Shown in pieces: positions 19,439 to 28,287 of a stretch of DNA of 64,000 nucleotides (its first letter is position 1; each line of letters starts with the position of its first letter). The stretch is from ZC4RG42 sp003242425 (GTDB lineage Bacteria; Pseudomonadota; Gammaproteobacteria; Burkholderiales; SG8-39): the NCBI GenBank assembly GCA_937907425.1, contig CALCIE010000081.1:62001-126000 (forward strand). The letters are read 5' to 3'. Under the pieces are notes generated by a model. That model was not told the origin of the DNA and ran no database searches. It saw only the letters and a program-made list of their open reading frames with translations. The position numbers and the translations under genes are program-made.

Positions 19439-19750
19439 TTATTGCTGCTGCAACAGCTTCTGCAGCTCGCCCGACTGGTACATCTCGCGCATGATGTCGG
19501 CGCCGCCGACGAACTCGCCGTTGACGTAGAGCTGCGGGATGGTGGGCCAGTTGGCGTATTCCTTGATGCCCTGGCGGATCGCCTCGTCCTCCAGTACGTT
19601 GACCGCGTGGAAGTCGTCCACGCCGCAGGCGCGCAGCACCTGCACCGCCTGCGCGGAGAAGCCGCAGAGCGGGAAATCCGCCGTGCCTTTCATGTAGAGC
19701 ACCACCCGGTGCGAGGCCAGCGTTTCGCGGATACGTTGTTGCACGTCCAT
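19439..19750 (-). CDS. grxD: monothiol glutaredoxin, GrxD type
   Basis: This 103-residue monothiol glutaredoxin carries the CGFS active site (Cys29 in FPLCGFSAQ), WPTIPQLYVNGEFVGG for glutathione binding and a GGADI motif. CGFS glutaredoxins carry and hand over [2Fe-2S] clusters and partner with BolA proteins. A promoter with good hexamers precedes it, with a leader of about 40 bases containing GAAAGGAAACC. It follows prmC on the same strand, but its own promoter suggests independent transcription. Confidence 0.96.
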   Translation of the reverse strand: MDVQQRIRETLASHRVVLYMKGTADFPLCGFSAQAVQVLRACGVDDFHAVNVLEDEAIRQGIKEYANWPTIPQLYVNGEFVGGADIMREMYQSGELQKLLQQQ

Positions 19751-19798
19751 TGAGGTTTCCTTTCGTGAGGGCGCGAACCGCGCCGGATGGGAGAAAAA

Positions 19799-19827
19799 AT
19801 TCTAGGTACCGCTCAGACAGGGGTCAA
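19799..19827 (-). promoter_or_regulatory. sigma-70 promoter of grxD
   Basis: On the minus strand TTGACC (19822-19827) and TAGAAT (19799-19804) are separated by exactly 17 bases. The start of transcription would be near 19792. This is one of the best sigma-70 matches in the window. The -35 overlaps the end of the spacer after prmC. Confidence 0.65.
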
Positions 19828-19830
19828 CGC

Positions 19831-20643
19831 TCAGGGTTTCGCCCCGCCCGTGACGCGCGCAATGCCGGCGAGATCGTCCCAGCTTGCCACGTCCCGGAAG
19901 CCGCAGGCCTGCAGCAGGTCGCGGCAGCGCGCCGCCTGGTCGTAGCCGTGCTCGAACAACAGCCAGCCGCCCGGCTCCAGGCGCTCGACCGACTGGGCGA
20001 CGATGGCGCGGATGCAGTCGAGCCCGTCGGCGCCGCCCACCAGCGCCTGGCGCGGCTCGAAGCGCACGTCGCCCTGTTGCAGATGCGCGTCGCCGGCCGC
20101 GATGTAGGGCGGATTGGACACGATCACGTCGAAGCGGCCGGGCGGCACCTCGCTCAGCCAGTCGCTGCGCACGAAGCGCACCGCGACGCCGTGACGCTGC
20201 GCGTTGAGGCGCGCGACGTTGAGCGCCGCCTCCGAAATGTCGCAGGCCCACACTTCGGCGTCGGGCAGATGCTTCGCCAGCGCGATCGCCACCGCCCCGC
20301 TGCCGGTGCCCAGGTCGATCAGCCGCCCGGCGCGGTTGGGCGCGAGTTCGATCGCCAGCTCCACCAGCAATTCCGTCTCCGGCCGCGGGATCAGCACGTC
20401 GGGCGTGACGGCGAGTTCCAGGCTGTAGAACTCGCGCTCGCCGGTGATGTAGGCGATGGGCTCGCCCGCCTGGCGGCGCGCATAGAGCTTGCGCGCGATC
20501 CGGATCTGGTTCTCGTCGGCGCATTCGTCGGCATGCGCGAGCAGCCATGCGCGCGGGCGCGCGGTGGCCGCCTCGAGCAGAATCTTCGCCTCCGATTCCG
20601 GAAGACCGCTTTCGCGCAGCAGTTGCCGGTAGGTGACGGCCAT
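19831..20643 (-). CDS. prmC: release factor glutamine methyltransferase
   Basis: This 270-residue enzyme N5-methylates the glutamine of the GGQ motif in release factors RF1 and RF2. The SAM motif LIDLGTGSGAVAIALA and the catalytic NPPY (residues 177-180, in IVSNPPYIAAGD) are present, with the N-terminal helical RF-binding domain (about 1-85). It starts four bases after prfA, its substrate gene, on the same strand. This hemA-prfA-prmC order is widely conserved. Confidence 0.96.
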   Translation of the reverse strand: MAVTYRQLLRESGLPESEAKILLEAATARPRAWLLAHADECADENQIRIARKLYARRQAGEPIAYITGEREFYSLELAVTPDVLIPRPETELLVELAIELAPNRAGRLIDLGTGSGAVAIALAKHLPDAEVWACDISEAALNVARLNAQRHGVAVRFVRSDWLSEVPPGRFDVIVSNPPYIAAGDAHLQQGDVRFEPRQALVGGADGLDCIRAIVAQSVERLEPGGWLLFEHGYDQAARCRDLLQACGFRDVASWDDLAGIARVTGGAKP

Positions 20644-20647
20644 CGCT

Positions 20648-21736
20648 TCAGGCCGCCATCTCTTCGCCCATCGCCGCCAGCTGCTCGGCCTGGTATTCGG
20701 CGGCGAGCGCGTCGATCAGCTCGTCCAGGTCGCCGTCCATGATGGCGCCGATCTTGTAGAGCGTGAGGTTGATGCGGTGGTCGGTCACGCGCCCCTGCGG
20801 GAAGTTGTAGGTGCGGATGCGCTCGGAACGGTCGCCGCTGCCGATCAGCGACTTGCGCGTAGCCGCTTCCTTGGCCTGCTTCTCGCGCAGCTGCATGTCC
20901 TTGATGCGCGCGGCGAGCACCGCCATCGCGCGCGCCTTGTTCTTGTGCTGCGAGCGGTCCTCCTGGCATTCGACCACGATGCCGGTGGGCAGGTGCGTGA
21001 TGCGCACCGCCGAATCGGTGCGGTTGACGTGCTGTCCGCCGGCACCGGAGGCGCGGAAGGTGTCGATGCGCAGATCGGCGGGATTCAGCTCCACGTCCCC
21101 GATTTCATCTGCCTCCGGGAGCACGGCCACGGTGCAGGCCGAGGTGTGGATGCGGCCCTGCGCCTCGGTCTCCGGCACGCGCTGCACGCGATGACCGCCG
21201 GATTCGAACTTCAGGCGCGAATAGGCGCCCTCGCCGACGATGCGCACGATCACTTCGCGGTAGCCGCCCAGATCGGAGGGGCTTTCGGAAATCAGTTCGA
21301 CCTGCCAGCGGCGGCGCTCCGCATAGCGCGTGTACATGCGCAGCAGATCGGCGGCGAACAGCGCCGATTCCTCGCCGCCGGTGCCGGCGCGGATTTCCAG
21401 GAAGATGTTGCGCGCGTCGTTGGGATCCTTCGGCAGCAGCAGCTTCTGCAGTTCCAGATGCAGCGCCTCCATGCGGCGCTCGGCCGCTTCCAGCTCGCTT
21501 TGCGCGAAGGCGCGCATTTCAGGATCGGCCAGCATTTCCCGCGCGGCTTCGGCGTCGGCTTGCGCCGCCTTGTATTCGCGATAGCGCTCGACCACGGGCG
21601 TGATTTCGGCGTGCTCGCGCGACAGGCGGCGGTATTCCTCCATGTCGCTGGTCGCGTCTTCGGCCGACAGGCGCGCGTTCACTTCCTCAAGACGGCGCGC
21701 GAGCTGGTCGAGCTTGAGAGCAAGACTGTTCTTCAT
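20648..21736 (-). CDS. prfA: peptide chain release factor 1
   Basis: This 362-residue RF1 recognises UAA and UAG. The peptidyl-hydrolysis motif GGQ is at residues 233-235 (ASGAGGQHVNRTDSAVRI). The codon-reading PxT motif is PET at residues 188-190, the position of PAT in E. coli RF1; this is a common variant. Length is standard. It lies between hemA (10 bases upstream) and prmC, all on the minus strand. Confidence 0.97.
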   Translation of the reverse strand: MKNSLALKLDQLARRLEEVNARLSAEDATSDMEEYRRLSREHAEITPVVERYREYKAAQADAEAAREMLADPEMRAFAQSELEAAERRMEALHLELQKLLLPKDPNDARNIFLEIRAGTGGEESALFAADLLRMYTRYAERRRWQVELISESPSDLGGYREVIVRIVGEGAYSRLKFESGGHRVQRVPETEAQGRIHTSACTVAVLPEADEIGDVELNPADLRIDTFRASGAGGQHVNRTDSAVRITHLPTGIVVECQEDRSQHKNKARAMAVLAARIKDMQLREKQAKEAATRKSLIGSGDRSERIRTYNFPQGRVTDHRINLTLYKIGAIMDGDLDELIDALAAEYQAEQLAAMGEEMAA

Positions 21737-21746
21737 GCGTGAGACT

Positions 21747-23003
21747 TCAATCCCGGTCGCCCAGACGGTAGATCCGGGCGATCAGGCGCTGCAATTCATC
21801 GCGTTCCGCCGCGCTCGCCTCGTGCAGCGCCTGCGTCGGTCCGTGCAGCAGTTTGTTGGTGAGGCCGTGCGAAAGCGCTTCCAGCACCGCTTCGGGCGAT
21901 TCGCCGCGTGCCAGCATCCGCCGTGCGCGCTCCAGCTCCTGCCTGCGCGCGGCCTCGCCCTGCTCGCGCAGGCTGCGGATCACCGGTACGGCGGCGCGGG
22001 AATCCATCCAGTGCAGGAAGGAACCCACCTGCGCGTCGATGATCGCCTCGGCCTGGGCCACGTGCGATTGCCGCTCGTCGATGCCGGCCCGCACGATGTC
22101 GGCCAGATCGTCGATGGTGTAGAGATAGACGTCGTCGAGCTCGCCGACCTCGGGCTCGATGTCCCGCGGCACGGCCAGATCGACCATGAACACCGGCGCA
22201 TGGCGGCGCGCCTTCACTACGCGTTCCATGATCCCCTTGCCGAGGATCGGCAAGGTGCTCGCCGTACAGGACACGACGATGTCGTAATGCGCGAGTCTGT
22301 CGGGCAGCTCGGCCAGCGTGAGCGTCGTGGCGCCGATGCGGCTGGCGAGCGCATGGCCGCGTTCCAGCGTGCGGTTGGCGACCGCCATCTCCTTCGGCAT
22401 CTGCGCGGCGAAATGCGTCGCGCACAGCTCGATCATCTCGCCCGCGCCGATGAACAGCACGCGCTGCTCGCGCAGCGAGGAGAAGATCCGCCCGGCGAGC
22501 TTCACCGCCGCGGCGGCCATGGACACCACGTTGGCGCCGATGCGCGTCTGCGTGCGCACTTCCTTTGCCACGGCGAAAGAGCGCTGGAACAGCCGCGACA
22601 GGGTCACGCCGAGGGTGCCGACTTCGGCCGCGGTGCGCACCGCCTGCTTCATCTGCCCGAGGATCTGCGGCTCCCCGAGCACCATCGAGTCCAGGCCCGA
22701 GGCCACCCGGAAGGCGTGCCGCACCGCATCCTCGCGCGGCAGCGTATAGAGATGCGGCCGCAGGTCCTGCGGGTCCACGCCGTGGTAGCCCGCCAGCCAT
22801 TCCAGCGCCTGGCGGGGATCGCCCGCGGCGCAATACAGCTCGGTGCGGTTACAGGTGGAAAGGATCGCGGCTTCGCGCGCCGGCCGCGCCCGGAAAAGCT
22901 CGGTCAGCGCATGGCGCAACTGCTCGGCACCGAACGCCACGCGCTCGCGGATGGCAAGCGGCGCGGTCTGGTGGTTCAGTCCCAGAGTGAAGAGCTGTTG
23001 CAT
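21747..23003 (-). CDS. hemA: glutamyl-tRNA reductase
   Basis: This 418-residue enzyme reduces glutamyl-tRNA to glutamate-1-semialdehyde, the entry step of C5-pathway haem synthesis. The nucleophilic cysteine is Cys51 (AILSTCNRTELY). The NADPH domain shows VLFIGAGEMIELCATHF, followed by VANRTLERG and VSCTASTLPILG, and there is a C-terminal dimerisation helix. The start MQQLFTLGLNHQTAP was chosen; an open 13-residue extension lacks support because the -10 element lies within it. It heads hemA-prfA-prmC. Confidence 0.96.
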   Translation of the reverse strand: MQQLFTLGLNHQTAPLAIRERVAFGAEQLRHALTELFRARPAREAAILSTCNRTELYCAAGDPRQALEWLAGYHGVDPQDLRPHLYTLPREDAVRHAFRVASGLDSMVLGEPQILGQMKQAVRTAAEVGTLGVTLSRLFQRSFAVAKEVRTQTRIGANVVSMAAAAVKLAGRIFSSLREQRVLFIGAGEMIELCATHFAAQMPKEMAVANRTLERGHALASRIGATTLTLAELPDRLAHYDIVVSCTASTLPILGKGIMERVVKARRHAPVFMVDLAVPRDIEPEVGELDDVYLYTIDDLADIVRAGIDERQSHVAQAEAIIDAQVGSFLHWMDSRAAVPVIRSLREQGEAARRQELERARRMLARGESPEAVLEALSHGLTNKLLHGPTQALHEASAAERDELQRLIARIYRLGDRD

Positions 23004-23025
23004 GTCGGATGTGTCGGCATGCGCG

Positions 23026-23031
23026 ATTATA
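23026..23031 (-). promoter_or_regulatory. TATAAT -10 element of hemA-prfA-prmC
   Basis: A perfect TATAAT on the minus strand lies 22 bases upstream of the hemA ATG, giving a leader of about 16 bases. The -35 position is GC-rich (GGCGGG) and does not match consensus, so an activator or extended contacts may be needed. Confidence 0.5.
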
Positions 23032-23266
23032 CCGGAGCGCATCCCTCACCCGCCCTTTGATGCTCGCAATTTGCCGTTTCTGACAAGGACTTGCGCAATT
23101 CTACCGCCACCCCCGCAAACCCGCGCCGTGGAAAAGCGCCTGGCTGTGGGGATGGTTCCGGCGGGGTGCGGACCGGCAGTAGAGGCGTGCCGGAATGCGG
23201 CGATGCGGGAAAACAACCGCCTGCGGCCGGTCGCTGCTGCGCGAGCCGTTGCGCGCCGGCGTTTCT

Positions 23267-24121
23267 TCAGCGCCCGGCCGGCGCCGCCACGACGCGTTGA
23301 CGCTGCTCGCCCAGGCCCTGGATGCCCAGCGTCACCACGTCGCCGGCTTTCAGATAGCGCGGCTCGGGCTTGTGCCCCATGCCCGAACCCGCGGGCGTGC
23401 CGGTGGCGATGATGTCGCCGGGCAGCAGCGTCATGTAACGGCTGACGTGGGACACGATGCGCGCGACGCTGAAAATCATGTTGCGGGTGCTGCCCGACTG
23501 CATCGGCTCGCCGTTGACTTCCGAATAGAGCGCGAGGTTCTGCGGATCCGGGATCTCGTCGGTGGTGACCAGCCACGGCCCGATCGGTCCGAAGCTGTCG
23601 TAGCTCTTGCCTTTGGCCCACTGACTGGTGGCGAACTGCCAGCCGCGCTCGGAGATGTCGTTGACGATGCAATAGCCCGCGACGTATTTCAGCGCTTCGT
23701 CTTCGCGAACGTTTTGGGCGCGGGTACCGATAACGACGCCCAGTTCGACCTCCCAGTCGAGCCTGGTCGCGCCGGGCGGCAGCAGAATGTCGTCGTTGGG
23801 GCCGCTGATCGCGGTCGTCGCCTTGAGGAAGACCACCGGTTCGAGCGGAACGTTGAGCCCCGCTTCCTGCGCATGGTCGGCGTAGTTGAGGCCGATGCAG
23901 ACGAATTTGCTGATGCCGGTATAGGGCACGCCGAAACGCGGCTCGGTGCGCACCAGCGGCAGCGACTCGGGCCGGATGCGGGCGAGTCTGGCGAGGTTCC
24001 TGGGTGCGAGCGTCTGCTGGTCGATGTTGCCGATCACGCCCGACAGGTCACGCAGCTGTCCCTGCGAATCGATCACGCCCGGCTTCTCGTACCCGTTCTT
24101 GCCGAAGCGGCACAGTTTCAT
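23267..24121 (-). CDS. fumarylacetoacetate hydrolase family protein
   Basis: This 284-residue protein has the FAH fold (PF01557). The N-terminal about 70 residues form the small lead domain (MKLCRFGKNGYEKPGVIDSQ). The catalytic domain follows with GLNYADHAQEAG, DWEVELGVVIG, GYCIVNDISER and SGMGHKPEPRYLKAGDV, supplying the acidic metal ligands. Relatives include 2-hydroxyhepta-2,4-diene-1,7-dioate isomerases, acylpyruvases and ureidoglycolate lyase-like proteins. No catabolic neighbours narrow the substrate. It is divergent from the second DUF1631 gene. Confidence 0.88.
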   Translation of the reverse strand: MKLCRFGKNGYEKPGVIDSQGQLRDLSGVIGNIDQQTLAPRNLARLARIRPESLPLVRTEPRFGVPYTGISKFVCIGLNYADHAQEAGLNVPLEPVVFLKATTAISGPNDDILLPPGATRLDWEVELGVVIGTRAQNVREDEALKYVAGYCIVNDISERGWQFATSQWAKGKSYDSFGPIGPWLVTTDEIPDPQNLALYSEVNGEPMQSGSTRNMIFSVARIVSHVSRYMTLLPGDIIATGTPAGSGMGHKPEPRYLKAGDVVTLGIQGLGEQRQRVVAAPAGR

Positions 24122-24550
24122 CTCGCGCTCCCGTGCTCAAGGACGCCCGCAGGCGTAGATCCGTCGTTGTTCTTGCGGCAGTGCGACGCGCCGGCGCGCG
24201 AGCCTGCCGTTTTCCGCGCCCGCGCCGCCCTCCCCGCCGCGAGCCCGCCGGTGGCTGGCGATTCTATATCAACCGCGTTAGCCGCCTTTCGGCTTTCGGT
24301 TGCCGCTGAACGTCACTTTTTCGCCAAAAGCGTCAAAAACCGTGTGCGGAATGTCACGTCGCAGGCTGCGCCCGTCCCCCGCGGCTTTATGCTCATGGCA
24401 TAGTGCCTCCGATAACAACAATACGAAGGCAGTGCCGGCCGGCGGTGACGTCTACCGTCGGGTCGAACCGGAATGAAAGACGAATGACTTTGGGTACGCC
24501 GGTCGCCGAACGGTCGCAGCGGACGGCGGCGGCGCCCGTTGAGGCCGCGT
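24122..24550. other. 429-bp intergenic region between divergent genes
   Basis: No gene or RNA was recognised between the FAH-family gene and the second DUF1631 gene. The only promoter-like signal is TAGAAT on the minus strand at 24261-24266, within a TATAGAAT string, about 140 bases upstream of the FAH start. The middle part (about 24290-24340) is AT-richer than its surroundings. The DUF1631 start is preceded by GAGG at 24541-24544. Confidence 0.4.
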
Positions 24551-26776
24551 ATGGATTCATCTTTCGCCCAGCATGCCGAGCGCCCGCGCGCGCCGGCAGC
24601 AGCGAAGGCCTTGCTCAGCCAGTGCAAGGCGATGGCCTGCAGCAAGCTGAGCGCCATCGTTGCCGAAGCACTCGAAAAGGTCGAGAACGACCTGTTCACC
24701 ATGGCCGCCGAGTGCGCCTCGCCCGCCGAGCAGCAGATCCTGCTCGAGGCCATGGCGCAACTGCGCGAACACCGCGCCGAAATCCAGAAGACTTTCGACC
24801 GCTGCTTCGCCGAACTCTACGAACAGCGCGTCAACGGCACTCCCGCCTCTTCGACTTCCCAGGAGCTGAGCCTGGAGAACCTCCAGCTCGTCGACGAGAA
24901 CGAGATGGAGGAATCGCTCACGATCAGCGAACTGGCGCGCAAGACCAAGAACCGCATCGATCCCGATCAGCTGCTCGGCATCCAGGTGCGCTTCGGCCAC
25001 CTACTCGCGCGCGAGAACCTCGATGACGAAGGCAACCCGCTGGCGCCGGAGGCGGTGTTCAAGGCCCTGAAACAGGCCTGCGCGCGCATCCCCGGCAGCT
25101 TCGCCGTCAAGCGCTCGCTGCTGACCGCAGTGCAACCCTACATCGCCAGCGGCATGGACACCGTCTATGCCGACGTCAACCGCAACCTCATTTCGCACCA
25201 CGTGGTGCCGCGCATCAAGCATCGCGTCCAGCGCGCCGCGGACAAACCGGTCGGCGGCGCGCCCGCGGGCGGCGGCCTGAGCCAGATGCTGGCCAACCAG
25301 CCGCTGCACACGAGCCAGGTGATGCCGCTGTCGCAGCTCGCACCGGCGGGCGGCATGCCGCTCAACCCGGCCATGGCGATGACCGCGCCGCTCGATCTGT
25401 CGGCGCTCCTCGCCGCGGTCATGAACGGTCCGGGTGCCGCACGCCAGCACGCGGCGATGATGTTCGCCGACCCGGCCGCCTACAAGCTCGACAAGGTCAT
25501 GGAGACGCCGGCCTCGCCGGAACTGTTGGCCTCGCTGTCGAGCCTGCAGGCGAACATGAGCATGACCGGCAACTTCGCGCCGGGCAATTTGCTCGCCGGA
25601 CTGGACCAGCAGGTCAAGAGCCGCAGCCATCCGCTCGACCAGCTCACCATCGAACTGGTCACGATGGTGTTCGACTACATCCTCAACGACAGCGACGTAC
25701 CCGACACCGTCAAGGCGGAAATCGCCCGGCTGCAGATCGTTGCGGTGAAGGCCGCGTTGCTCGACCGCACCTTCTTCGCCCGCCGGCAGCACCCCATGCG
25801 CCGGCTGCTCGACCGTATCGCCGAGGCGGGCCAGGACCCGGACATCGACACCGGTGCCGATTCCGAATTCATCCACGGCCTGCGCGCCATCGCCAATCAG
25901 GCGATCAACGCCTTCGACGACGATCTGGCGATTTTCGAAACGGCGCTGGAACAGCTCGAACAGCTCGTCAATCAAGTCACGCAGGCGCAACGCAGCAAGG
26001 TCGAGACCGCGACGCTGAAGCTCGCGCGCGAGGAGCTGACTCAGATGGCCGAGGCGGAGGCGCGCGCCGCCTTGCACCGCTATGTGAGCCGCCGCACGCC
26101 GGCTTTCGTGCGGGACTTCCTCTACACCTGGTGGACGCAGGTGCTGGCGCACGCGCGCGTGGCCGAGAACGAGGCGCAGTGGCAGGAAGCCTTGGAAATC
26201 GCGGAAGCGCTCACCTGGAGCGTCTCCCCGCTGCGCAGCACCGACGTACAACGCCTCGCCGCCCTGCTGCCGCAGCTCATGCGCGGGCTGATGTACGGCA
26301 TGAACGTCGTCGCCATGCCGCCCGAGGCGCGCGAAGCCTTCTTCAACCGCCTCATGGAAACCCATACTGCGGCGGTGCACGCCGCCAAAGCGGCGCGCAC
26401 GCCGGAACCTGAGCCGGCGGACGATGCGGAAGGGGAATGGGCCGGGCAACCTGAGACGCCCGCAACGCCGGAGGCCGCCGCGCTGCTGGACGGTGACGAC
26501 CTGCTGCTGCATACCGTACGCTCGCTCGAGCGCGGCGCCCTGGTCGACTTCTACGACGACGGCGAGGATGCGCCGCCCAAGCGCTGCAAGCTGTCGTGGA
26601 TCAGCCCGAAGCAGACCGTGCTGCTCTTCACTTCCAGCGCGCACGGCGCCCGAAAATACACCGCGGAAGAGCTGGTCGCTTGGCTGCGCGACGGCAAAGC
26701 CAGACTGGTCGAGGACATGCAGGCGCTGATCGACCGCGCCGTCGGTGCCATCGTCGCCGAAAGCGAAGCGTCCTGA
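24551..26776 (+). CDS. DUF1631 family protein (copy 2)
   Basis: This 741-residue, helix-rich cytoplasmic protein of unknown function is a paralogue of the product of 5863-7947. Shared blocks include HPLDQLTIELVTMVFDYIL, AEIARLQIVAVKAALLDRTF, FFARRQHPMRRLLDRI and DTGADSEFIHGLRAI. The C-terminal region (RGALVDFYDD to VLLFTSSAHGARKY) is the same type of small beta domain seen in copy 1. The N-terminal 150 residues diverge. The ATG at 24551 is preceded by GAGG; a TTG twelve bases earlier is in frame. It appears monocistronic. Confidence 0.87.
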   Translation: MDSSFAQHAERPRAPAAAKALLSQCKAMACSKLSAIVAEALEKVENDLFTMAAECASPAEQQILLEAMAQLREHRAEIQKTFDRCFAELYEQRVNGTPASSTSQELSLENLQLVDENEMEESLTISELARKTKNRIDPDQLLGIQVRFGHLLARENLDDEGNPLAPEAVFKALKQACARIPGSFAVKRSLLTAVQPYIASGMDTVYADVNRNLISHHVVPRIKHRVQRAADKPVGGAPAGGGLSQMLANQPLHTSQVMPLSQLAPAGGMPLNPAMAMTAPLDLSALLAAVMNGPGAARQHAAMMFADPAAYKLDKVMETPASPELLASLSSLQANMSMTGNFAPGNLLAGLDQQVKSRSHPLDQLTIELVTMVFDYILNDSDVPDTVKAEIARLQIVAVKAALLDRTFFARRQHPMRRLLDRIAEAGQDPDIDTGADSEFIHGLRAIANQAINAFDDDLAIFETALEQLEQLVNQVTQAQRSKVETATLKLAREELTQMAEAEARAALHRYVSRRTPAFVRDFLYTWWTQVLAHARVAENEAQWQEALEIAEALTWSVSPLRSTDVQRLAALLPQLMRGLMYGMNVVAMPPEAREAFFNRLMETHTAAVHAAKAARTPEPEPADDAEGEWAGQPETPATPEAAALLDGDDLLLHTVRSLERGALVDFYDDGEDAPPKRCKLSWISPKQTVLLFTSSAHGARKYTAEELVAWLRDGKARLVEDMQALIDRAVGAIVAESEAS

Positions 26777-26851
26777 AGCGGGCTTCGGCGCCCGCCCTAC
26801 TACCGCCGCGACACCCCCGGAAGCGCGCCGGTCACGGTGCCGCGCGGACGA

Positions 26852-27406
26852 TCAAGCGTTCTTCCATTTGATGGAGCAGCCGATCGCCGGCCACTGCTCG
26901 CGCGGTCCCTGCCCCGTTTCCGCGATCTGTTTCATCGCTTCGAAGAGCTCACGCCGCGCGCCCGGTTTCGCTTCACGCCCCGATTCGTCGAGCCGGCCGT
27001 GATATTGAAGCTCCAGGTCGGCGTTGAAGCCGAAGAACTCGGGCGTACAGACCGCCCCGTAGGCCTTCGCCACATCCTGGCTCTCATCGTAGACGTAGGG
27101 GAACGGGAAACCGTACTCCTCCGCCACGCGGCGCATGTTGTCGAACGAGTCCTCGGGATAATCGGTGAGATCGTTGGCATTGATCGCGATCGCGCCGATT
27201 CCCAGCGCGGCCAGCTCCTTGCAGTCGCGCACGATCCGCTCGCGGACCGCCTTGACGTAGGGGCAGTGATTGCAGATGAACATCACCAGCAGACCTTTGG
27301 GGCCGCGCACATCGGCGAGCCGGTAGCGTTTGCCGTCCACGCCGGGCAGATCGAAATCGACCGCACGCCAGCCGAAATCGCAGACTTTCGAAGATTCCAA
27401 AGCCAT
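26852..27406 (-). CDS. thioredoxin-fold redoxin family protein
   Basis: This 184-residue AhpC/TSA-redoxin-like protein has the conserved segment VMFICNHCPYVKAV. Its CNHC arrangement places two cysteines three apart near the start of the thioredoxin fold. AINANDLTDYPEDSFD and GAVCTPEFFGFNADLELQY (cis-proline region) follow. It belongs to a widespread uncharacterised group annotated as thioredoxin family protein. No signal peptide is visible, so it is probably cytoplasmic. It is divergent from rsmE; the partner and substrate are unknown. Confidence 0.85.
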   Translation of the reverse strand: MALESSKVCDFGWRAVDFDLPGVDGKRYRLADVRGPKGLLVMFICNHCPYVKAVRERIVRDCKELAALGIGAIAINANDLTDYPEDSFDNMRRVAEEYGFPFPYVYDESQDVAKAYGAVCTPEFFGFNADLELQYHGRLDESGREAKPGARRELFEAMKQIAETGQGPREQWPAIGCSIKWKNA

Positions 27407-27472
27407 ACCGTACCTCCTTACCGCTAATATTCCCGGGCTAGGTTACCCCCATCGATGCGAAGACGCACAGAC

Positions 27473-28219
27473 ATGAGCGAGGACGCAGGCCACGGCCGCA
27501 TGCCGCGGCTCTACCACGACGGCCCGCTGTCGCCGGGCGCGACGGTCGAACTGCCGGAACGCGCGGCGCGGCACGTGCAGGTGCTGCGGCTGCGGGTGAA
27601 CGACAAGGTGATCCTGTTCAACGGCGACGGTTCCGAATGGGACGCGACGCTGGCGCAGATCGGCAAACGCAGCGTCGTGGCGACCATCGGCCGCCGCAGC
27701 GCCGTAAACCGCGAAACGCCGCTCGACGTCCATCTCCTGCAAGGCGTATGCGCGGCCGACCGCATGGACCTTGTGCTGCAGAAGGCGACCGAGCTCGGCG
27801 TCGCGAGCATCCAGCCGGTCATCACCGCCCGCTCCATCGTGCGTTTGTCCGAGGAACGGCAGGCCCGGCGCCACCAGCATTGGCAGAACGTGGTGATCGC
27901 GGCCTGCGAGCAGTGCGGGCGGAACACCATTCCCGTCGTCGCGCCCGGCCTGGGCTTTGCCGAGGTTCTCGCCGCGCTGCCCGCAGCGGGCGAGCGCATC
28001 CTGCTCTCCCCGGACGGCGAACACAACTTGCGCGGTCTGCCGCCGCCGGCGCACGTCCGGCTGCTCATCGGCCCGGAAGGCGGTCTGACACCCGAGGAAC
28101 GCGCGATGGCGGTGGCGGCCGGATTCGTGCCGGTACGCTTCGGTCCGCGCATCCTGCGCACCGAAACCGCGCCGCTTGCGGCGCTCGCCGCCATCCAGGC
28201 GCTCTGGGGCGACTGCTGA
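27473..28219 (+). CDS. rsmE: 16S rRNA (uracil-1498-N3)-methyltransferase
   Basis: This 248-residue SPOUT-class enzyme methylates U1498 of 16S rRNA. The N-terminal PUA-like domain begins MPRLYHDGPLSPGATVELPE. The C-terminal knotted domain has ATELGVASIQPVIT, ACEQCGRNTIP, LLIGPEGGLTPEE and FGPRILRTETAPLAAL. The start is uncertain between 27455, 27473 and 27500; 27473 is the compromise, and the conserved fold begins close to 27500. argA follows 68 bases downstream. Confidence 0.93.
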   Translation: MSEDAGHGRMPRLYHDGPLSPGATVELPERAARHVQVLRLRVNDKVILFNGDGSEWDATLAQIGKRSVVATIGRRSAVNRETPLDVHLLQGVCAADRMDLVLQKATELGVASIQPVITARSIVRLSEERQARRHQHWQNVVIAACEQCGRNTIPVVAPGLGFAEVLAALPAAGERILLSPDGEHNLRGLPPPAHVRLLIGPEGGLTPEERAMAVAAGFVPVRFGPRILRTETAPLAALAAIQALWGDC

Positions 28220-28287
28220 GGCCGCGCATCGCGAGCGCGCCCGCTTGCGGTTAGACTAGCGCATCGCCCAACCGTCTCTGACACGCC

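Noticed and set aside
23046..23266. Possible extra gene between hemA and the FAH-family gene on the minus strand.
   Set aside because: The open frame there is Arg/Gly/Ala-rich, overlaps the FAH gene in another frame and has no start signal. The space is better read as the hemA promoter region.
26122..26412. Short frames on both strands inside the second DUF1631 gene.
   Set aside because: They are fully contained in the coding gene, have no Shine-Dalgarno sequence and no family likeness.
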